Shown here piece after piece: positions 34,718-44,349 of a stretch of 64,000 nt of DNA. Numbering within the stretch: position 1 is the first letter of the stretch; each line of letters opens with the position of its first letter. Below the pieces are notes generated by a model. The model was not told the DNA's origin. It saw only the letters and a list, made by a program, of their open reading frames with translations, and did no database searches. Position numbers and translations under genes: made by a program. Source of the stretch: Pseudokordiimonas caeni (GTDB taxonomy: Bacteria; Pseudomonadota; Alphaproteobacteria; Sphingomonadales; Kordiimonadaceae); the NCBI RefSeq assembly GCF_026719705.1, contig NZ_JAPPRR010000002.1, positions 125,091-189,090 of the forward strand. Direction: 5' to 3'.

Positions 34718-34788
34718 ACCCCGGACTTGATCCGGGGTCCACGCCTGCAACAGCCGAAACTGGATGCCGGGTCAAGCCCGGCATGACG
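34718..34788. repeat. Intergenic palindromic repeat unit with two hairpins
   Basis: Two GC-rich inverted repeats, CCCCGGACTTGATCCGGGG (34719-34737) and TGCCGGGTCAAGCCCGGCA (34765-34783), are joined by a short spacer, with TGACGG at the end. This is the kind of dispersed intergenic repeat common in alphaproteobacteria. It lies between convergent glucosidase and LacI genes and could also act as a terminator. Confidence 0.75.
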
Positions 34789-34797
34789 GATGGAGAA

Positions 34798-35841
34798 TCA
34801 AGCCCCGCAGGATTCGCGGACGATCAGTTCGGTGGGCAGGAGGGCGGAGCGGACACGGTCCCCTGCCACACGGCGCAGGATTTTGGAGACGAGCAGCCGC
34901 CCGGCCTTCGCCACGTCCTGTTTGATCGTGGTCAGCGCCGGGCTTGAATAAGCAGCCACATGGATATCGTCATAGCCGACGACGGACACATCCTTCGGCA
35001 CCTGGATGCCGTTGCGGACAAGGCCGCGAATGGCGCCCATGGCGATCATGTCGGACGCCGCCACGATGCCATCAAGCGCGGTATTTTCCTCGAGTAGCAC
35101 CTCCACCGCTTCCATCGCCGATTCGGGGAAGAAGTGGGCAGGCCGCACCAGTTCGGGCCGCAGTTTGATGCCGACGTCGGCAAGCGCCGCCTTGTAGCCT
35201 TCGAAGCGAAGCGCGGATTCAGGGGCATCGGTATCACCCAGAAAGGCGATCCGCGATCGGCCAAGGCGGATCAGGTGATTGGTGGCACGGTAGCCGCCCT
35301 GCCGGTTATCGGACCCGACTGAACAATAGGCCTGATCCTGCATATGCGCCCCCCACACCACGAAGGGCGTGTCGGTGGCAGCGAGCGCGTTGAGCTGCCG
35401 GTGCAGCGTGCTTTGGCCGAGGAAAATCAGACCGTCCGTCCGTCCGCCCGAAACAAGCGCGGTCACTGCCTCCACGTCGGTTGGCATCAGGTGCGAAATC
35501 AGGAGATCGCAGTCACGTTCCCGGAGCGCGTCGCCGATCCCGCCGATCAAGTCCAGCAGGAACGGTTCCGACAGGCGGCTGTCGCGCCCCTGCGGCGGCG
35601 GCACCACGATCGAGATTGTCTTGGCGGGTTCAGCGACTTCGATCCGCTGGCGGGTGCGGCCGACATAATTGTTGGCTTCGGCAATGGCGAGAATACGGCT
35701 CCGTGTCCGTTCGCTAACGAGCGAACTGCCGGCAAGCGCGCGTGAAACGGTGGAGATCGAGACCCCGGCGAGTTCCGCCAGATCCTCGAGCTTGTTCAGC
35801 GCACCATCCTCACCGTCTTCCGGCTTCACCTTCGTCGTCAT
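34798..35841 (-). CDS. LacI/GalR family regulator of the glucan locus
   Basis: The 347-residue protein has a helix-turn-helix at about residues 17-40 (LEDLAELAGVSISTVSRALAG, with VSERTRSRI following) and a periplasmic-binding-like effector domain (ISIVVPPPQGRDSR, FLGDTDAPES, VVGYDDIHVAAYSSPALTTI). It probably represses the neighbouring operons until a glucan sugar binds. Its own upstream region holds TTTTGCAAAA (35932-35941) and TTTGCAAA (35869-35876), fitting autoregulation. Confidence 0.92.
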   Translation of the reverse strand: MTTKVKPEDGEDGALNKLEDLAELAGVSISTVSRALAGSSLVSERTRSRILAIAEANNYVGRTRQRIEVAEPAKTISIVVPPPQGRDSRLSEPFLLDLIGGIGDALRERDCDLLISHLMPTDVEAVTALVSGGRTDGLIFLGQSTLHRQLNALAATDTPFVVWGAHMQDQAYCSVGSDNRQGGYRATNHLIRLGRSRIAFLGDTDAPESALRFEGYKAALADVGIKLRPELVRPAHFFPESAMEAVEVLLEENTALDGIVAASDMIAMGAIRGLVRNGIQVPKDVSVVGYDDIHVAAYSSPALTTIKQDVAKAGRLLVSKILRRVAGDRVRSALLPTELIVRESCGA

Positions 35842-35868
35842 TCTGTCCTCGCAACGGGCCCGTCATTG

Positions 35869-35941
35869 TTTGCAAAATTTTTCAGGGCTTCCCCAAGAGC
35901 TTAGCAGGGCAAAACGGGCGATGGAATGACTTTTTGCAAAA
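35869..35941. promoter_or_regulatory. Candidate LacI-regulator operators (TTTGCAAA pair)
   Basis: TTTGCAAA at 35869-35876 and the perfect palindrome TTTTGCAAAA at 35932-35941 are centred 64 bp apart upstream of the LacI gene. They are identical in core to the sites at 29525 and 29546. Confidence 0.6.
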
Positions 35942-36050
35942 CAACAGGATACACCCAAAGCGTCCGAAGGCCGCGTCAATCCGCCGCGCTTGGCAATAAT
36001 GCCGTGCTGCCCATAAGATAGATTTGCAATCGAAGGTCGCCGGGGACGCA

Positions 36051-36773
36051 ATGATGACACGCCGGGAACGGGCCCCCTGTTTCGAAATCGGGGGACTGAC
36101 CAAGATTTACGGCGAAGGCGAAGCTGCCGTTGCCGCCCTCCGGGGGATCGACCTCACCATCGGTGACGGCGAACTTGTTGTGCTTCTTGGCCCCTCGGGC
36201 AGCGGCAAATCCACCTTTCTCAATATCCTTGGCGGGCTCGATGCGCCAAGCGCGGGCCATGTGCGCTTCCACGGCGCCGATATCACGAAATTCGACGACA
36301 GGGACCTGACCCGCTGGCGGCGCGACAGCGTGGGTTTCATCTTCCAGAGCTATAACCTGATGCCGGGGCTGACGGCGGACGAGAATGTCCGGCTCGTCAC
36401 CGAGATCGCGGCCGACCCCATGCCGGTCAGCGAGGCCCTTGAGGCTGTGGGGCTTGCCAAACGCGGCAAGCATTTCCCGTCGGAGCTTTCAGGGGGCGAG
36501 CAGCAACGCGTCGCCATCGCCCGCGCCATCGCCAAGCGGCCGAAGGTGCTGCTGTGCGACGAGCCGACGGGTGCGCTCGACAGTGCCACCAGCCGCCGGG
36601 TGCTGGAAGTGCTGGTCGATGTCGCCCGGCGCGAGCAGGCAACCGTCATCATGGTCACCCACCATCAGGGCATTGCTCCGATCGCCGACCGGGTGATCCG
36701 CTTCCGCGACGGACAGGTGGAAGAGGACGTGAGGAACGATAATCCGCTGACAACGGCGGAGATAACCCTATGA
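36051..36773 (+). CDS. ABC exporter ATP-binding protein (LolD/MacB type)
   Basis: The 240-residue ATPase has Walker [10 protein letters not shown], a Q-loop ([19 protein letters not shown]), signature [14 protein letters not shown] and Walker [14 protein letters not shown]. The pattern is that of the LolD/MacB/DevA group, which energises FtsX-fold permeases rather than classical importers. The ATG at 36051 has GGGGA five bases upstream. Its stop overlaps the permease start by 4 bp (ATGA). Confidence 0.93.
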   Translation: MMTRRERAPCFEIGGLTKIYGEGEAAVAALRGIDLTIGDGELVVLLGPSGSGKSTFLNILGGLDAPSAGHVRFHGADITKFDDRDLTRWRRDSVGFIFQSYNLMPGLTADENVRLVTEIAADPMPVSEALEAVGLAKRGKHFPSELSGGEQQRVAIARAIAKRPKVLLCDEPTGALDSATSRRVLEVLVDVARREQATVIMVTHHQGIAPIADRVIRFRDGQVEEDVRNDNPLTTAEITL

Positions 36774-39160
36774 TCGCGCTCCTTGCCCGCCTTGGCCTGA
36801 AGCCCCGACCGCTGACCCTGAAGCTGATCCGCATGCTCGGCTCCATGCGCCTGCAGGTACTGGCCGTTTCACTTGTCGTCACTGCCGGCACCGCGGTGCA
36901 TGTGATGATGAACGGGGTGGTCAATTCGCTCTTCATCACGCGCGACACCTATTATGCCGAGGCGATGATGGCGCATCTCTGGGCGCCCGCTGTGCGCATC
37001 CCCGGCGGCATCGTCGAAACGCTGGCACGCCACCCGGGTGTCGCCCGCGCCGAGCCGCGCATCGCCGCCGCCGCGATCCTTGATATGCCGGGCGAAACGG
37101 CGCCGGTGAAGGCGCGGGTGATTTCCCTGCCCGAAGGCCGCCAGCCCTTCATCAACCGCCTGCATCTCACCGGCGGCCACTTGCCGGACGCCCACACCGA
37201 CGATCTGGTGATCGCCGACGAGTTCGCCGAAGCCCACGGGCTGAAACCCGGCGACACGATCGAGGCGGTGCTTTACGGCGCCAAGAAGCGCTTCCGTATC
37301 ACCGGCACCGCCCTTTCGGCCGAGTTTATCTATGCGATCCCGCCGGGTGAGCTGATCCCCGACCCGCGCCGCTTCGCGGTTTTCTGGATGCCCGAACGGG
37401 CGGTCTCGCGCGCCTTCAAGATGGAAGGCGCCTATAACGAAATTCTCTTCCGCCTTATGCCCGGTGCGATGGAGGCCGATGTGAAAGCGGCGGCAGACCG
37501 GCTGCTGTTACCCTATGGCGGTGGCAACACCTACGGCCGCGATACCCAGCTTTCGAACCAGTTTATCGAAAGCGAGTTCCAGCAACTGAATGTCACGGGT
37601 GGCATCATCCCGCCCATCTTCATGGGGGTGGCTGCCTATCTCCTCAATATCGTCGTCTCACGCATCACCGATCAGGAACGCGGCCAGATCGGGCTCATGA
37701 AGGCTTTCGGCTACACCGATGCCGCCATCGCCCGCCACTATCTGATCTTTGCTTACGCCATGGTCGCGCTGGGGGTGGCGGCCGGCTTCATCGTCGGCAC
37801 CCGAATGGGCGGGGGGCTCGCCGAGATTTACCGGGCCTATTACCAGTTCCCGTCGCTTGAATTCACCGCCGGCCTGCCCGTTTACCTGCAGGGGCTGGGG
37901 CTCGCCTTTCTGGCCGCCACCGTCGGTGTTTTCATCGCCATGCGCCGGGTGATCGCGCTCCGCCCCGCGGTCGCCATGTCGCCGCCCGCCCCGACGGACT
38001 ATAGCCACCTCCGGCTCGATAGCCCCTTGTTCGCCAGGCTCGATCAGGGGCTGCGGCTCATCCTGCGGCATCTGGTGCGCTGGCCGGTGCGGTCGGCGCT
38101 TACCTGCCTCGGTATTGCGCTTGGCATGACCATCATGGTCGCTGCGCATTCGATGTTCGACGGCGTCAATTTCATGATGCAGCTGCAGTTCCAGTCGCTG
38201 AACCGGCAGGATGTGACCGTCGGCTTCATCGAGGACCAGGGCGAGGGCATCGTGCATGAAATGGCAGCCCTGCCCGGCGTGCAACGGGTGGAGCCCTTCT
38301 ATGCCGCCCCCGCGATCCTCAAGGCCGGCACCTATGAACGGGCCCTGTCGCTGACCGGGCGATGGCCGGATACGAAACTCAGCCTGATGGAAAACGAAGC
38401 GGGCGAAGCCGTGCCGGTGCCACCCCACGGCCTTGCTATATCAGCAAGCCTGTCCGAACGACTGCAGGTGGGCGTGGGCGATACGATCCATGTGGAGTTT
38501 CGCACGGGTGCGCGCAAACGGGTGGACCTGCCGGTTGTCCACATTTTCACCACCTACATCGGCCTCTCGGCGCTTATCGACCACAATGAGCTTGCCGCTC
38601 TCACCGGGCTCGGCCCGCGTGTTTCGGGCGTACATCTGGAAGTCGACCCCGCCCGAATGGATGATCTTTACGCCGCGCTCAAGAAGGCACCGAAGGTGGC
38701 GGCAGTCACTTCCAACGCCAATGCCTATGCCGTGATGCGCGCCATGATGGACGAAAACCTGAACACGATGAACCTCTTTAACACCGCTTTCGCGAGCCTC
38801 ATCGCCTTCGGCGTGGTGTTTTCAAGCGCGCGGATTTCCTTTGCCGAACGGGTTCGTGAGATCGCCACCTTGCGCGTCCTCGGCTTCAGCCGGGCGGATG
38901 TCAATCTGGTGCTGCTCGGCGAGCTTGGTATCCTCATCTTTCTGGCGCTGCCGCTTGGCGGTTTCATGGGGCGGCAGCTTGCCGGCATGCTGGCCGCCAA
39001 AATGAGCAGCGAGCTTTTCCGCGTGCCCGAAGTGACAGCGCCCTGGACCTATGGCTATGCCACCCTGATCATCGTCATCGCTGCCGCCATTTCGGGCTGG
39101 ATGGTGATGAAGCAGGTGCGCACGCTGGATCTCGTTTCCGCCCTCAAATATTCTGACTGA
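36770..39160 (+). CDS. ABC transporter permease with two FtsX modules
   Basis: The 796-residue membrane protein has an N-terminal helix (QVLAVSLVVTAGTAVHVMM) and a periplasmic domain. FtsX module 1 (GGIIPPIFMGVAAYLLNIVVSRITDQERGQIGLMKAFGY) and a second half of the same plan (FASLIAFGVVFSSARISFAERVREIATLRVLGFSRADV) complete it. Such double-module permeases act with an HlyD adaptor, as in DevBCA-like exporters. The substrate is unknown; lipids, peptides or antimicrobials are typical for the group. Confidence 0.9.
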   Translation: MIALLARLGLKPRPLTLKLIRMLGSMRLQVLAVSLVVTAGTAVHVMMNGVVNSLFITRDTYYAEAMMAHLWAPAVRIPGGIVETLARHPGVARAEPRIAAAAILDMPGETAPVKARVISLPEGRQPFINRLHLTGGHLPDAHTDDLVIADEFAEAHGLKPGDTIEAVLYGAKKRFRITGTALSAEFIYAIPPGELIPDPRRFAVFWMPERAVSRAFKMEGAYNEILFRLMPGAMEADVKAAADRLLLPYGGGNTYGRDTQLSNQFIESEFQQLNVTGGIIPPIFMGVAAYLLNIVVSRITDQERGQIGLMKAFGYTDAAIARHYLIFAYAMVALGVAAGFIVGTRMGGGLAEIYRAYYQFPSLEFTAGLPVYLQGLGLAFLAATVGVFIAMRRVIALRPAVAMSPPAPTDYSHLRLDSPLFARLDQGLRLILRHLVRWPVRSALTCLGIALGMTIMVAAHSMFDGVNFMMQLQFQSLNRQDVTVGFIEDQGEGIVHEMAALPGVQRVEPFYAAPAILKAGTYERALSLTGRWPDTKLSLMENEAGEAVPVPPHGLAISASLSERLQVGVGDTIHVEFRTGARKRVDLPVVHIFTTYIGLSALIDHNELAALTGLGPRVSGVHLEVDPARMDDLYAALKKAPKVAAVTSNANAYAVMRAMMDENLNTMNLFNTAFASLIAFGVVFSSARISFAERVREIATLRVLGFSRADVNLVLLGELGILIFLALPLGGFMGRQLAGMLAAKMSSELFRVPEVTAPWTYGYATLIIVIAAAISGWMVMKQVRTLDLVSALKYSD

Positions 39161-39179
39161 CAGACAAGGACATGCGACC

Positions 39180-40397
39180 GTGAAACTGAGCCCGAAACAT
39201 ATCCTGTTCGCCGCCATGGGGGCCGCTGCCGTCGGTGTCATCATCTGGGGCGCAATGCCGAAGCCCGTGGATGTGGCGATGGGCAAGGTGGCCCGGCGCA
39301 CACTTGAAACATGGGTCGAGGACGATGGCTTCACCCGTGTGAAGGAGCTTTACACGGTCCATGCACCGGTCGCGGGCCGGGTGCTGCGCCTGCCGCTGGA
39401 ACGCGGCGATACGGTGGTGGGCGGCGAGACCATCGTCGCGACCCTGTTGCCCGCCGACCCGGCCTTTCTGGACGAGCGCCGCGAAAGTGAGGCAGCCGCC
39501 ACCATCGCGGCCGCCGAGGCCGCTGTTGCGGCCGCCAAGGACGATGCCACCCGCGCCGAAGCCGCCCTGACGCTTGCCGACGCCGACTATGCGCGGGTCG
39601 AGCCGCTGGCGGCGAGCGGCACCTATGCCCCTGCCCGGCTCGATGCTGCCCGGCAAGCCCGCGACAGTGCCCGCGCGGCCTTGGCTGCCGCCCGCTCCGC
39701 CGTGCGCGCCCGCGAGGCCGACCTTCGGGCCGCCCGCGCCTCGCTCATCGGCCCCGGCAACAGCGGCAAAGCCGGTGGTATCATAGAGCTGCGCGCCCCT
39801 GTTTCGGGCAAGGTCCTGACCCTTCTCCATGAAAGCGCAGGGGTTGTGACGGCCGGCACACCGCTGATGGAAGTGGGCGACCCGGACGATCTTGAAATCG
39901 TTGTCGACTACCTGAGCCAGCGGGTGGTTAATCTGCCGCCCGGCACCAGGGCGGAAGTGCGCAACTGGGGCGGCCCCGCCTTTCCGGCCCACCTGCGGCT
40001 TATTGAACCCAAGGGCTACACCAAATATTCGGCGCTTGGTGTGGAGGAACAGCGGGTGGACGCCGTGATCGATTTCGACACGAAAGATGTTCCGGCAGTG
40101 GCGGGCGGGCTGCAACATGGCTACCGTGTGGACGTGCGGCTGATCGTGTCGGCCGATACGAACGCGCTGACTGTGCCCATTTCGGCGCTGGTGCGCACCG
40201 GCGGCGATGGCTGGGCGGTGTTCCGGGTGGATGGTGGCCGCGCCCGGCAGGTGCCGGTGAAAGTCGGCGCCATGAACAATGCCCATGCCGCCGTGATCGA
40301 CGGGCTGGCGGACGGCGATACGGTCGTCCTTTATCCGCCCGAAGGGCTTGAGGACGGCAGCAAGGTGCAACCGCGAAACGGCGAGATCGAGCAATGA
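39180..40397 (+). CDS. HlyD-type periplasmic adaptor of the ABC exporter
   Basis: The 405-residue protein has an N-terminal membrane anchor (HILFAAMGAAAVGVIIWG), a biotinyl-lipoyl half-motif (VHAPVAGRVLRLPLERGDTVV), a long Ala-rich coiled coil at about residues 100-190 and the second half-motif (LRAPVSGKVLTLLHESAGVV). A beta-barrel domain follows. It links the FtsX permease to an outer-membrane partner, not present here. The start is GTG at 39180 with AAGGA upstream; the ATG at 39172 runs straight into a stop. Confidence 0.9.
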   Translation: MKLSPKHILFAAMGAAAVGVIIWGAMPKPVDVAMGKVARRTLETWVEDDGFTRVKELYTVHAPVAGRVLRLPLERGDTVVGGETIVATLLPADPAFLDERRESEAAATIAAAEAAVAAAKDDATRAEAALTLADADYARVEPLAASGTYAPARLDAARQARDSARAALAAARSAVRAREADLRAARASLIGPGNSGKAGGIIELRAPVSGKVLTLLHESAGVVTAGTPLMEVGDPDDLEIVVDYLSQRVVNLPPGTRAEVRNWGGPAFPAHLRLIEPKGYTKYSALGVEEQRVDAVIDFDTKDVPAVAGGLQHGYRVDVRLIVSADTNALTVPISALVRTGGDGWAVFRVDGGRARQVPVKVGAMNNAHAAVIDGLADGDTVVLYPPEGLEDGSKVQPRNGEIEQ

Positions 40398-41902
40398 CCG
40401 ACAGCATGGACGACCCGTTCGACATTCTCGTCATCGGCGGTGGCATCAACGGCGCGGGGATCGCGGCTGACGCTGCGCTGCGCGGCTTTTCAGTCGCCCT
40501 TGTCGAACAGGCCGATCTTGCAAGCGGCACATCGTCTGCGTCCTCCAAGCTCATCCACGGAGGCCTGCGCTATCTTGAATATGGCGAGTTTCGTCTTGTC
40601 CGGAAGGCACTGAAGGAACGCGCACGGCTCCTGTCGCTGGCGCCACACCTGATCAAGCCCTTGCGCTTCCGCCTGCCGCACGAACCGCACCTGCGCGCCG
40701 CGCCCCTGATCCGGCTGGGGCTGTTCCTTTACGATCATCTCGCCATGCGCGGCAGCCTGCCGGGCTCCACGGGCGTGGATCTGGCAGCAGAGGAAAGCTT
40801 CCTGAAACCCGAATTCAAACGTGGCTTCGATTATTCCGATGCGTGGGTTGATGACGCGCGGCTTGTGGTCCTTAATGCCATCGCGGCGCGCGAGGCCGGC
40901 GCCTCGATCATGACCCGCACAATGGCAACAGGCGCCCGCCGGCAAGGCAAGCATTGGCATCTGGCGGTCCGTGACCTTGAAACAGGCGCTGAGGGCACAC
41001 TCTGCGGTCGCGCACTTGTCAATGCATCCGGCCCCTGGCTCGGGCAGGTGGCCGACCGTATCGAGGGCAGCGCCCCCACGGCCGTGCGTCTCGTGGCCGG
41101 CAGCCATATCATCGTGCCACGTTTCGCCAGCAGCGAGCATGCCTATATCCTGCAGCATGCCGACGGCCGCATCGTCTTCGCCATTCCCTATCTCGACCGG
41201 TTCACTCTTGTCGGCACCACGGACCGCGCCTATTCGGGCGACCCGGCGGCGGTGAGCGCCAGCGAAGCCGAAATCAGCTATCTTCTGGATATCATCGCCC
41301 ATTATTTCCGCGAGGCACCGACCCGCGCCGATGTGGTCGCAACCTACGCCGGCGTGCGGCCGCTGATCGGCGACGAGGGCACGCCGGCGGCTGCCCTCTC
41401 GCGCGACTATAGCCTGCGGCTGGAAGGCGAGAAGGGCGAACCCCCGCTCCTGACCATATTGGGCGGCAAGATCACGACATACCGGGTTCTCGCCGAAGAA
41501 GCGGTCGACAAGCTTTCCGAAGCCGTCAACGACCGGCGGCGCGGCCGCACCGCCACGACGCCCCTCCCCGGCGGGGATATCGGCTCGTTTGAAGCAGGTG
41601 TTGCCGCGATTGCCGCCAAATATCCCTGGGTTGCCGACGCCACAGTGGAGCGGCTGGTGCATGCCTACGGCAGCCGGGCCGATGCTGTCCTGAATGGCGC
41701 CGAGGGCCCCACGGGGCTCGGCACCCATTTCGGGGCAGACCTGTATGAAGCGGAAGTCTGCCACCTGATCAAATCTGAATGGGCGAAAAGCACAGACGAC
41801 ATCCTGTGGCGGCGCACCAAGCTTGGCCTGTCGCTTTCGGATACCGAGGTGGCGACGCTCAAAGGCTGGATCGACGCCTTCAGAAAACGGCCCGGAGGCT
41901 GA
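40394..41902 (+). CDS. glpD: Aerobic glycerol-3-phosphate dehydrogenase
   Basis: The 502-residue FAD enzyme oxidises glycerol-3-phosphate to dihydroxyacetone phosphate and feeds the quinone pool at the inner membrane. It has the FAD loop DILVIGGGINGAGIAADAALRG, then SSASSKLIHGGLRYLEYGEF, LVGTTDRAYSGD and GVRPLIGDEG. Length is typical for GlpD. The start overlaps the adaptor gene stop by 4 bp (ATGA), so it is translated with the exporter, an unusual partner. The 3' end overlaps the convergent porin gene by 23 bp. Confidence 0.95.
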   Translation: MTDSMDDPFDILVIGGGINGAGIAADAALRGFSVALVEQADLASGTSSASSKLIHGGLRYLEYGEFRLVRKALKERARLLSLAPHLIKPLRFRLPHEPHLRAAPLIRLGLFLYDHLAMRGSLPGSTGVDLAAEESFLKPEFKRGFDYSDAWVDDARLVVLNAIAAREAGASIMTRTMATGARRQGKHWHLAVRDLETGAEGTLCGRALVNASGPWLGQVADRIEGSAPTAVRLVAGSHIIVPRFASSEHAYILQHADGRIVFAIPYLDRFTLVGTTDRAYSGDPAAVSASEAEISYLLDIIAHYFREAPTRADVVATYAGVRPLIGDEGTPAAALSRDYSLRLEGEKGEPPLLTILGGKITTYRVLAEEAVDKLSEAVNDRRRGRTATTPLPGGDIGSFEAGVAAIAAKYPWVADATVERLVHAYGSRADAVLNGAEGPTGLGTHFGADLYEAEVCHLIKSEWAKSTDDILWRRTKLGLSLSDTEVATLKGWIDAFRKRPGG

Positions 41903-43130
41903 CCTGCAGCTGGTTGGCATATTCCACCCGCGCGAGGCCGTATGCTTCCCGCGCGGGGCGGGACTGGCGGCTGTGGAGGCCTTCAACCCAAAGCTCGGCC
42001 CAATCATTGATGCGCCGGGCGGCGGCCAGCGTGACGGCGTGGCCTGACTGGTTGTTGTTGTCGATATTGATCCAGCTTCGGTCGATCACTTCGAAAAGAT
42101 CGACACGACCGGACACCCGCCAGCCCTCCCCCCGCTCACCCGGCAGGCGGACGCTGAGAAGCGCATAGGCCGAGCGGAAATGCGCGTCCACCGCGCGGCG
42201 GTCGGGTTCGCGCTTCAGGGGCCATCCCATCTGTGTCGCCCCTTCCATGCCCTGCAGGATATAATGCCAGTCGCGGCCCATATCGCCTTCAAGGCTGAGG
42301 CTCAGGAAGCGCGTATCCCAGCCATACTGGCCGTTTTCAACCTGCTGCGGGTCGGCCCGGTTGCTATAATAAAGCGCGTCGACAACCGGCCCTTTCGGCG
42401 GCTGCCAGCGGGCGCGGAGATAATAACCGAGCCGGTTGTCGACCTCGTAAACCGGCTTGGTGTCCCATGCCTGCTCGGGGAAGGCCTCCGGCAGCGAAGG
42501 TACCTGGCGCAGGGTGACGCCTTCGAACGCACCGACCATCCGGTCCGTCATCGCCCAGCCGCGCCAGGCGAGGAGCGTTCCTGCCGTATCGTTGAAGCCG
42601 AAAAGGGCACCCGACAGCGTCACATCGTGCCCGCCGGCGCGCCAGTGCCAGCTCGCCTCGCTGCCCAGCACCTTCAGTTCCTCGCCAACCCAGCTGTTGA
42701 TGGCGGACGGCGTGATCGTATAGGGGCTCTGCCAGCCATCGGCCACATTCTCTCGCGAGACGGGCGGGAACATCAGGCCAAAGCGCAGGGAAAGGGCGCG
42801 GTCCGGTGTCTGGTAGCGGCCATAGGCCTCGATCAGGTCCAGCCCGCCCTGCACATCATAACGGACCTGAAACAAGCCATCGAACGTGCGGCCAACATAG
42901 GGGCGCAGCTCCAGCGAAGCAAAGGCAAGGCGCGCCGCGTTTGCCCCGTCACCAAAGCGCACAAGCGATTGTCCGCCCGCGTGCGCGCCGCTGCCGTCAG
43001 CGTCCGAAAGGGTGAGGCGCACATCGGCAACCGTGACAAGGTCAATGCCCGCCTCCGCCGCCGTCGCGGCAGGTGCTAAAGCCATGAGCCCTGCCCCCAG
43101 AAACACGGCACACTTGAGAAAACGCCCCAT
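41880..43130 (-). CDS. Porin-like outer-membrane beta-barrel protein
   Basis: The 416-residue protein has a signal peptide (FLKCAVFLGAGLMALAPAATA). It then shows alternating-residue strands typical of a barrel: FDGLFQVRYDVQGG, YYLRARWQPP, YALLSVRLPG, and a final strand ending in the C-terminal Phe (QLQVSLRAVF), the usual BAM signal. No specific family is recognised; the phosphate/glycan porin type is possible. The ATG at 43130 begins the leader. It is the second gene after DUF1330 (17-bp gap). Confidence 0.7.
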   Translation of the reverse strand: MGRFLKCAVFLGAGLMALAPAATAAEAGIDLVTVADVRLTLSDADGSGAHAGGQSLVRFGDGANAARLAFASLELRPYVGRTFDGLFQVRYDVQGGLDLIEAYGRYQTPDRALSLRFGLMFPPVSRENVADGWQSPYTITPSAINSWVGEELKVLGSEASWHWRAGGHDVTLSGALFGFNDTAGTLLAWRGWAMTDRMVGAFEGVTLRQVPSLPEAFPEQAWDTKPVYEVDNRLGYYLRARWQPPKGPVVDALYYSNRADPQQVENGQYGWDTRFLSLSLEGDMGRDWHYILQGMEGATQMGWPLKREPDRRAVDAHFRSAYALLSVRLPGERGEGWRVSGRVDLFEVIDRSWINIDNNNQSGHAVTLAAARRINDWAELWVEGLHSRQSRPAREAYGLARVEYANQLQVSLRAVF

Positions 43131-43147
43131 CACGCCCCCGTCGCTCC

Positions 43148-43582
43148 TCAGAACATATCGCCGCTCAGGTCCGGCGCGAAACGCATCAGGCGGCTGGTCA
43201 AAACGGCAGCCTGCCGGTGGACCACCGCGAGCCTGTAGTCGGGGTCGGTGACCATCGCGAGGAAGGCACCCGCATTCGGATACTGGGCGATGAAGACATT
43301 GTCCCATTGTTTGTCGTCCGGACCGATCACCATGCCTTCGAACCGCCCACGCCACAGGATGCTGCCGCCAAGCCGCGTGAAAATGGGGCCGGATGCCTTG
43401 CCATATTCGGCGTAAGCCTCGGCCCCGGTCAGCCCCTTGCCAGCTAGCGCATGGCCTGCCGGGTAGGCGGCCTCGGCCCGGTAGCGGATCAGGTTCAGCA
43501 TGTGGATGGGTGTATCGCGCGGCAATGCCTTGAAGGCCTCGAACGCCGCACGATCCGGATCGATATACCGGTCTTCCGCCAT
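43148..43582 (-). CDS. DUF1330 family protein
   Basis: The 144-residue protein has the dimeric alpha+beta-barrel DUF1330 pattern: IHMLNLIRYRAEA, SGPIFTRLGGSILWRGRFEG and WDNVFIAQYPNAGAFLAMVTDPDYR. The function is unknown. It sits directly upstream of the porin-like gene in the same direction. Confidence 0.85.
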   Translation of the reverse strand: MAEDRYIDPDRAAFEAFKALPRDTPIHMLNLIRYRAEAAYPAGHALAGKGLTGAEAYAEYGKASGPIFTRLGGSILWRGRFEGMVIGPDDKQWDNVFIAQYPNAGAFLAMVTDPDYRLAVVHRQAAVLTSRLMRFAPDLSGDMF

Positions 43583-43659
43583 GATTGCTCTCCCCCTTAC
43601 GGATATCGGTAAGGGAGCCTAACAGGTGGTACGCCCGTGCGCCACCGGAGGATCAACCG

Positions 43660-44349
43660 TCAGGCCGCTGAAGCAGCGCCAAGGGCCTTCCCCCGGCGGT
43701 GACGGGCAGCGGCGATCCCTGCAAAACCCATCAACATGAACAGCCAGGATGAAGGCTCGGGGATGTCCGCGATCGTGAAGCTTGCGATATCAAAGCCGTA
43801 AGAGTTTTGGTTGCCGTACCAGTCTCGGCCGTCGAGCACTCCGTATTTCTCATACTGGAGGTAAATACGAATCTCCTTGGAGAAAAGGAATTGGTTGCCC
43901 AGATCAATCTCTTCACCGCGCACGAGATCGACCCTGTTTCCTCTGTCATTCCGAAGATAATAGAAGCCAAGAAAGCCAAGGTCTGCGTCGATATCCAGAA
44001 GGGAGAACTGGTGCCCGTCCTCGCGGTAAATCCGTCCATAATACATTGGGGCAGGCTGCGTGTTAAACAGAAGTGGATCAATCGCCTCTCCCGACGAATG
44101 TAAATGAACCCCATCATCATAAAAGTCGAGGTGGCTGGTCGGCGGCGTTTCCGTGACGGTTATGACGAATCCTTTGGTATGCGCAGAGCCAAAATCCTGA
44201 ACCCCGCCGGGACCGAGTTGAAACAGATATTTGTCACCCCAGATGTCGTCATTCATTTCATAGGTCCAGTGAATGGTCTCGTAGCCACTCACTGCACTCG
44301 TTGCAAAAATTGCGAAGACCGCAGCCTTCAACGCAGAAGCAAGCCGCAT
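43660..44349 (-). CDS. PEP-CTERM sorted exported protein
   Basis: The 229-residue protein has a signal peptide (RLASALKAAVFAIFATSAVSG) and a C-terminal PEP-CTERM anchor (IPEPSSWLFMLMGFAGIAAARHRR: Pro-Glu-Pro, one helix, Arg cluster). PEP-CTERM proteins are processed by an exosortase and usually end in the extracellular matrix. No exosortase gene is in this window. The body is of unknown function and is AT-richer than its neighbours. The ATG at 44349 has AGGAA nine bases upstream; the ATG at 44358 lies directly on that AGGAA. Confidence 0.85.
   Translation of the reverse strand: MRLASALKAAVFAIFATSAVSGYETIHWTYEMNDDIWGDKYLFQLGPGGVQDFGSAHTKGFVITVTETPPTSHLDFYDDGVHLHSSGEAIDPLLFNTQPAPMYYGRIYREDGHQFSLLDIDADLGFLGFYYLRNDRGNRVDLVRGEEIDLGNQFLFSKEIRIYLQYEKYGVLDGRDWYGNQNSYGFDIASFTIADIPEPSSWLFMLMGFAGIAAARHRRGKALGAASAA

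Noticed and set aside
34718-34788. CRISPR-like repeat
   Set aside because: Only two different inverted repeats with no regular spacers; better explained as a dispersed intergenic repeat or terminator.
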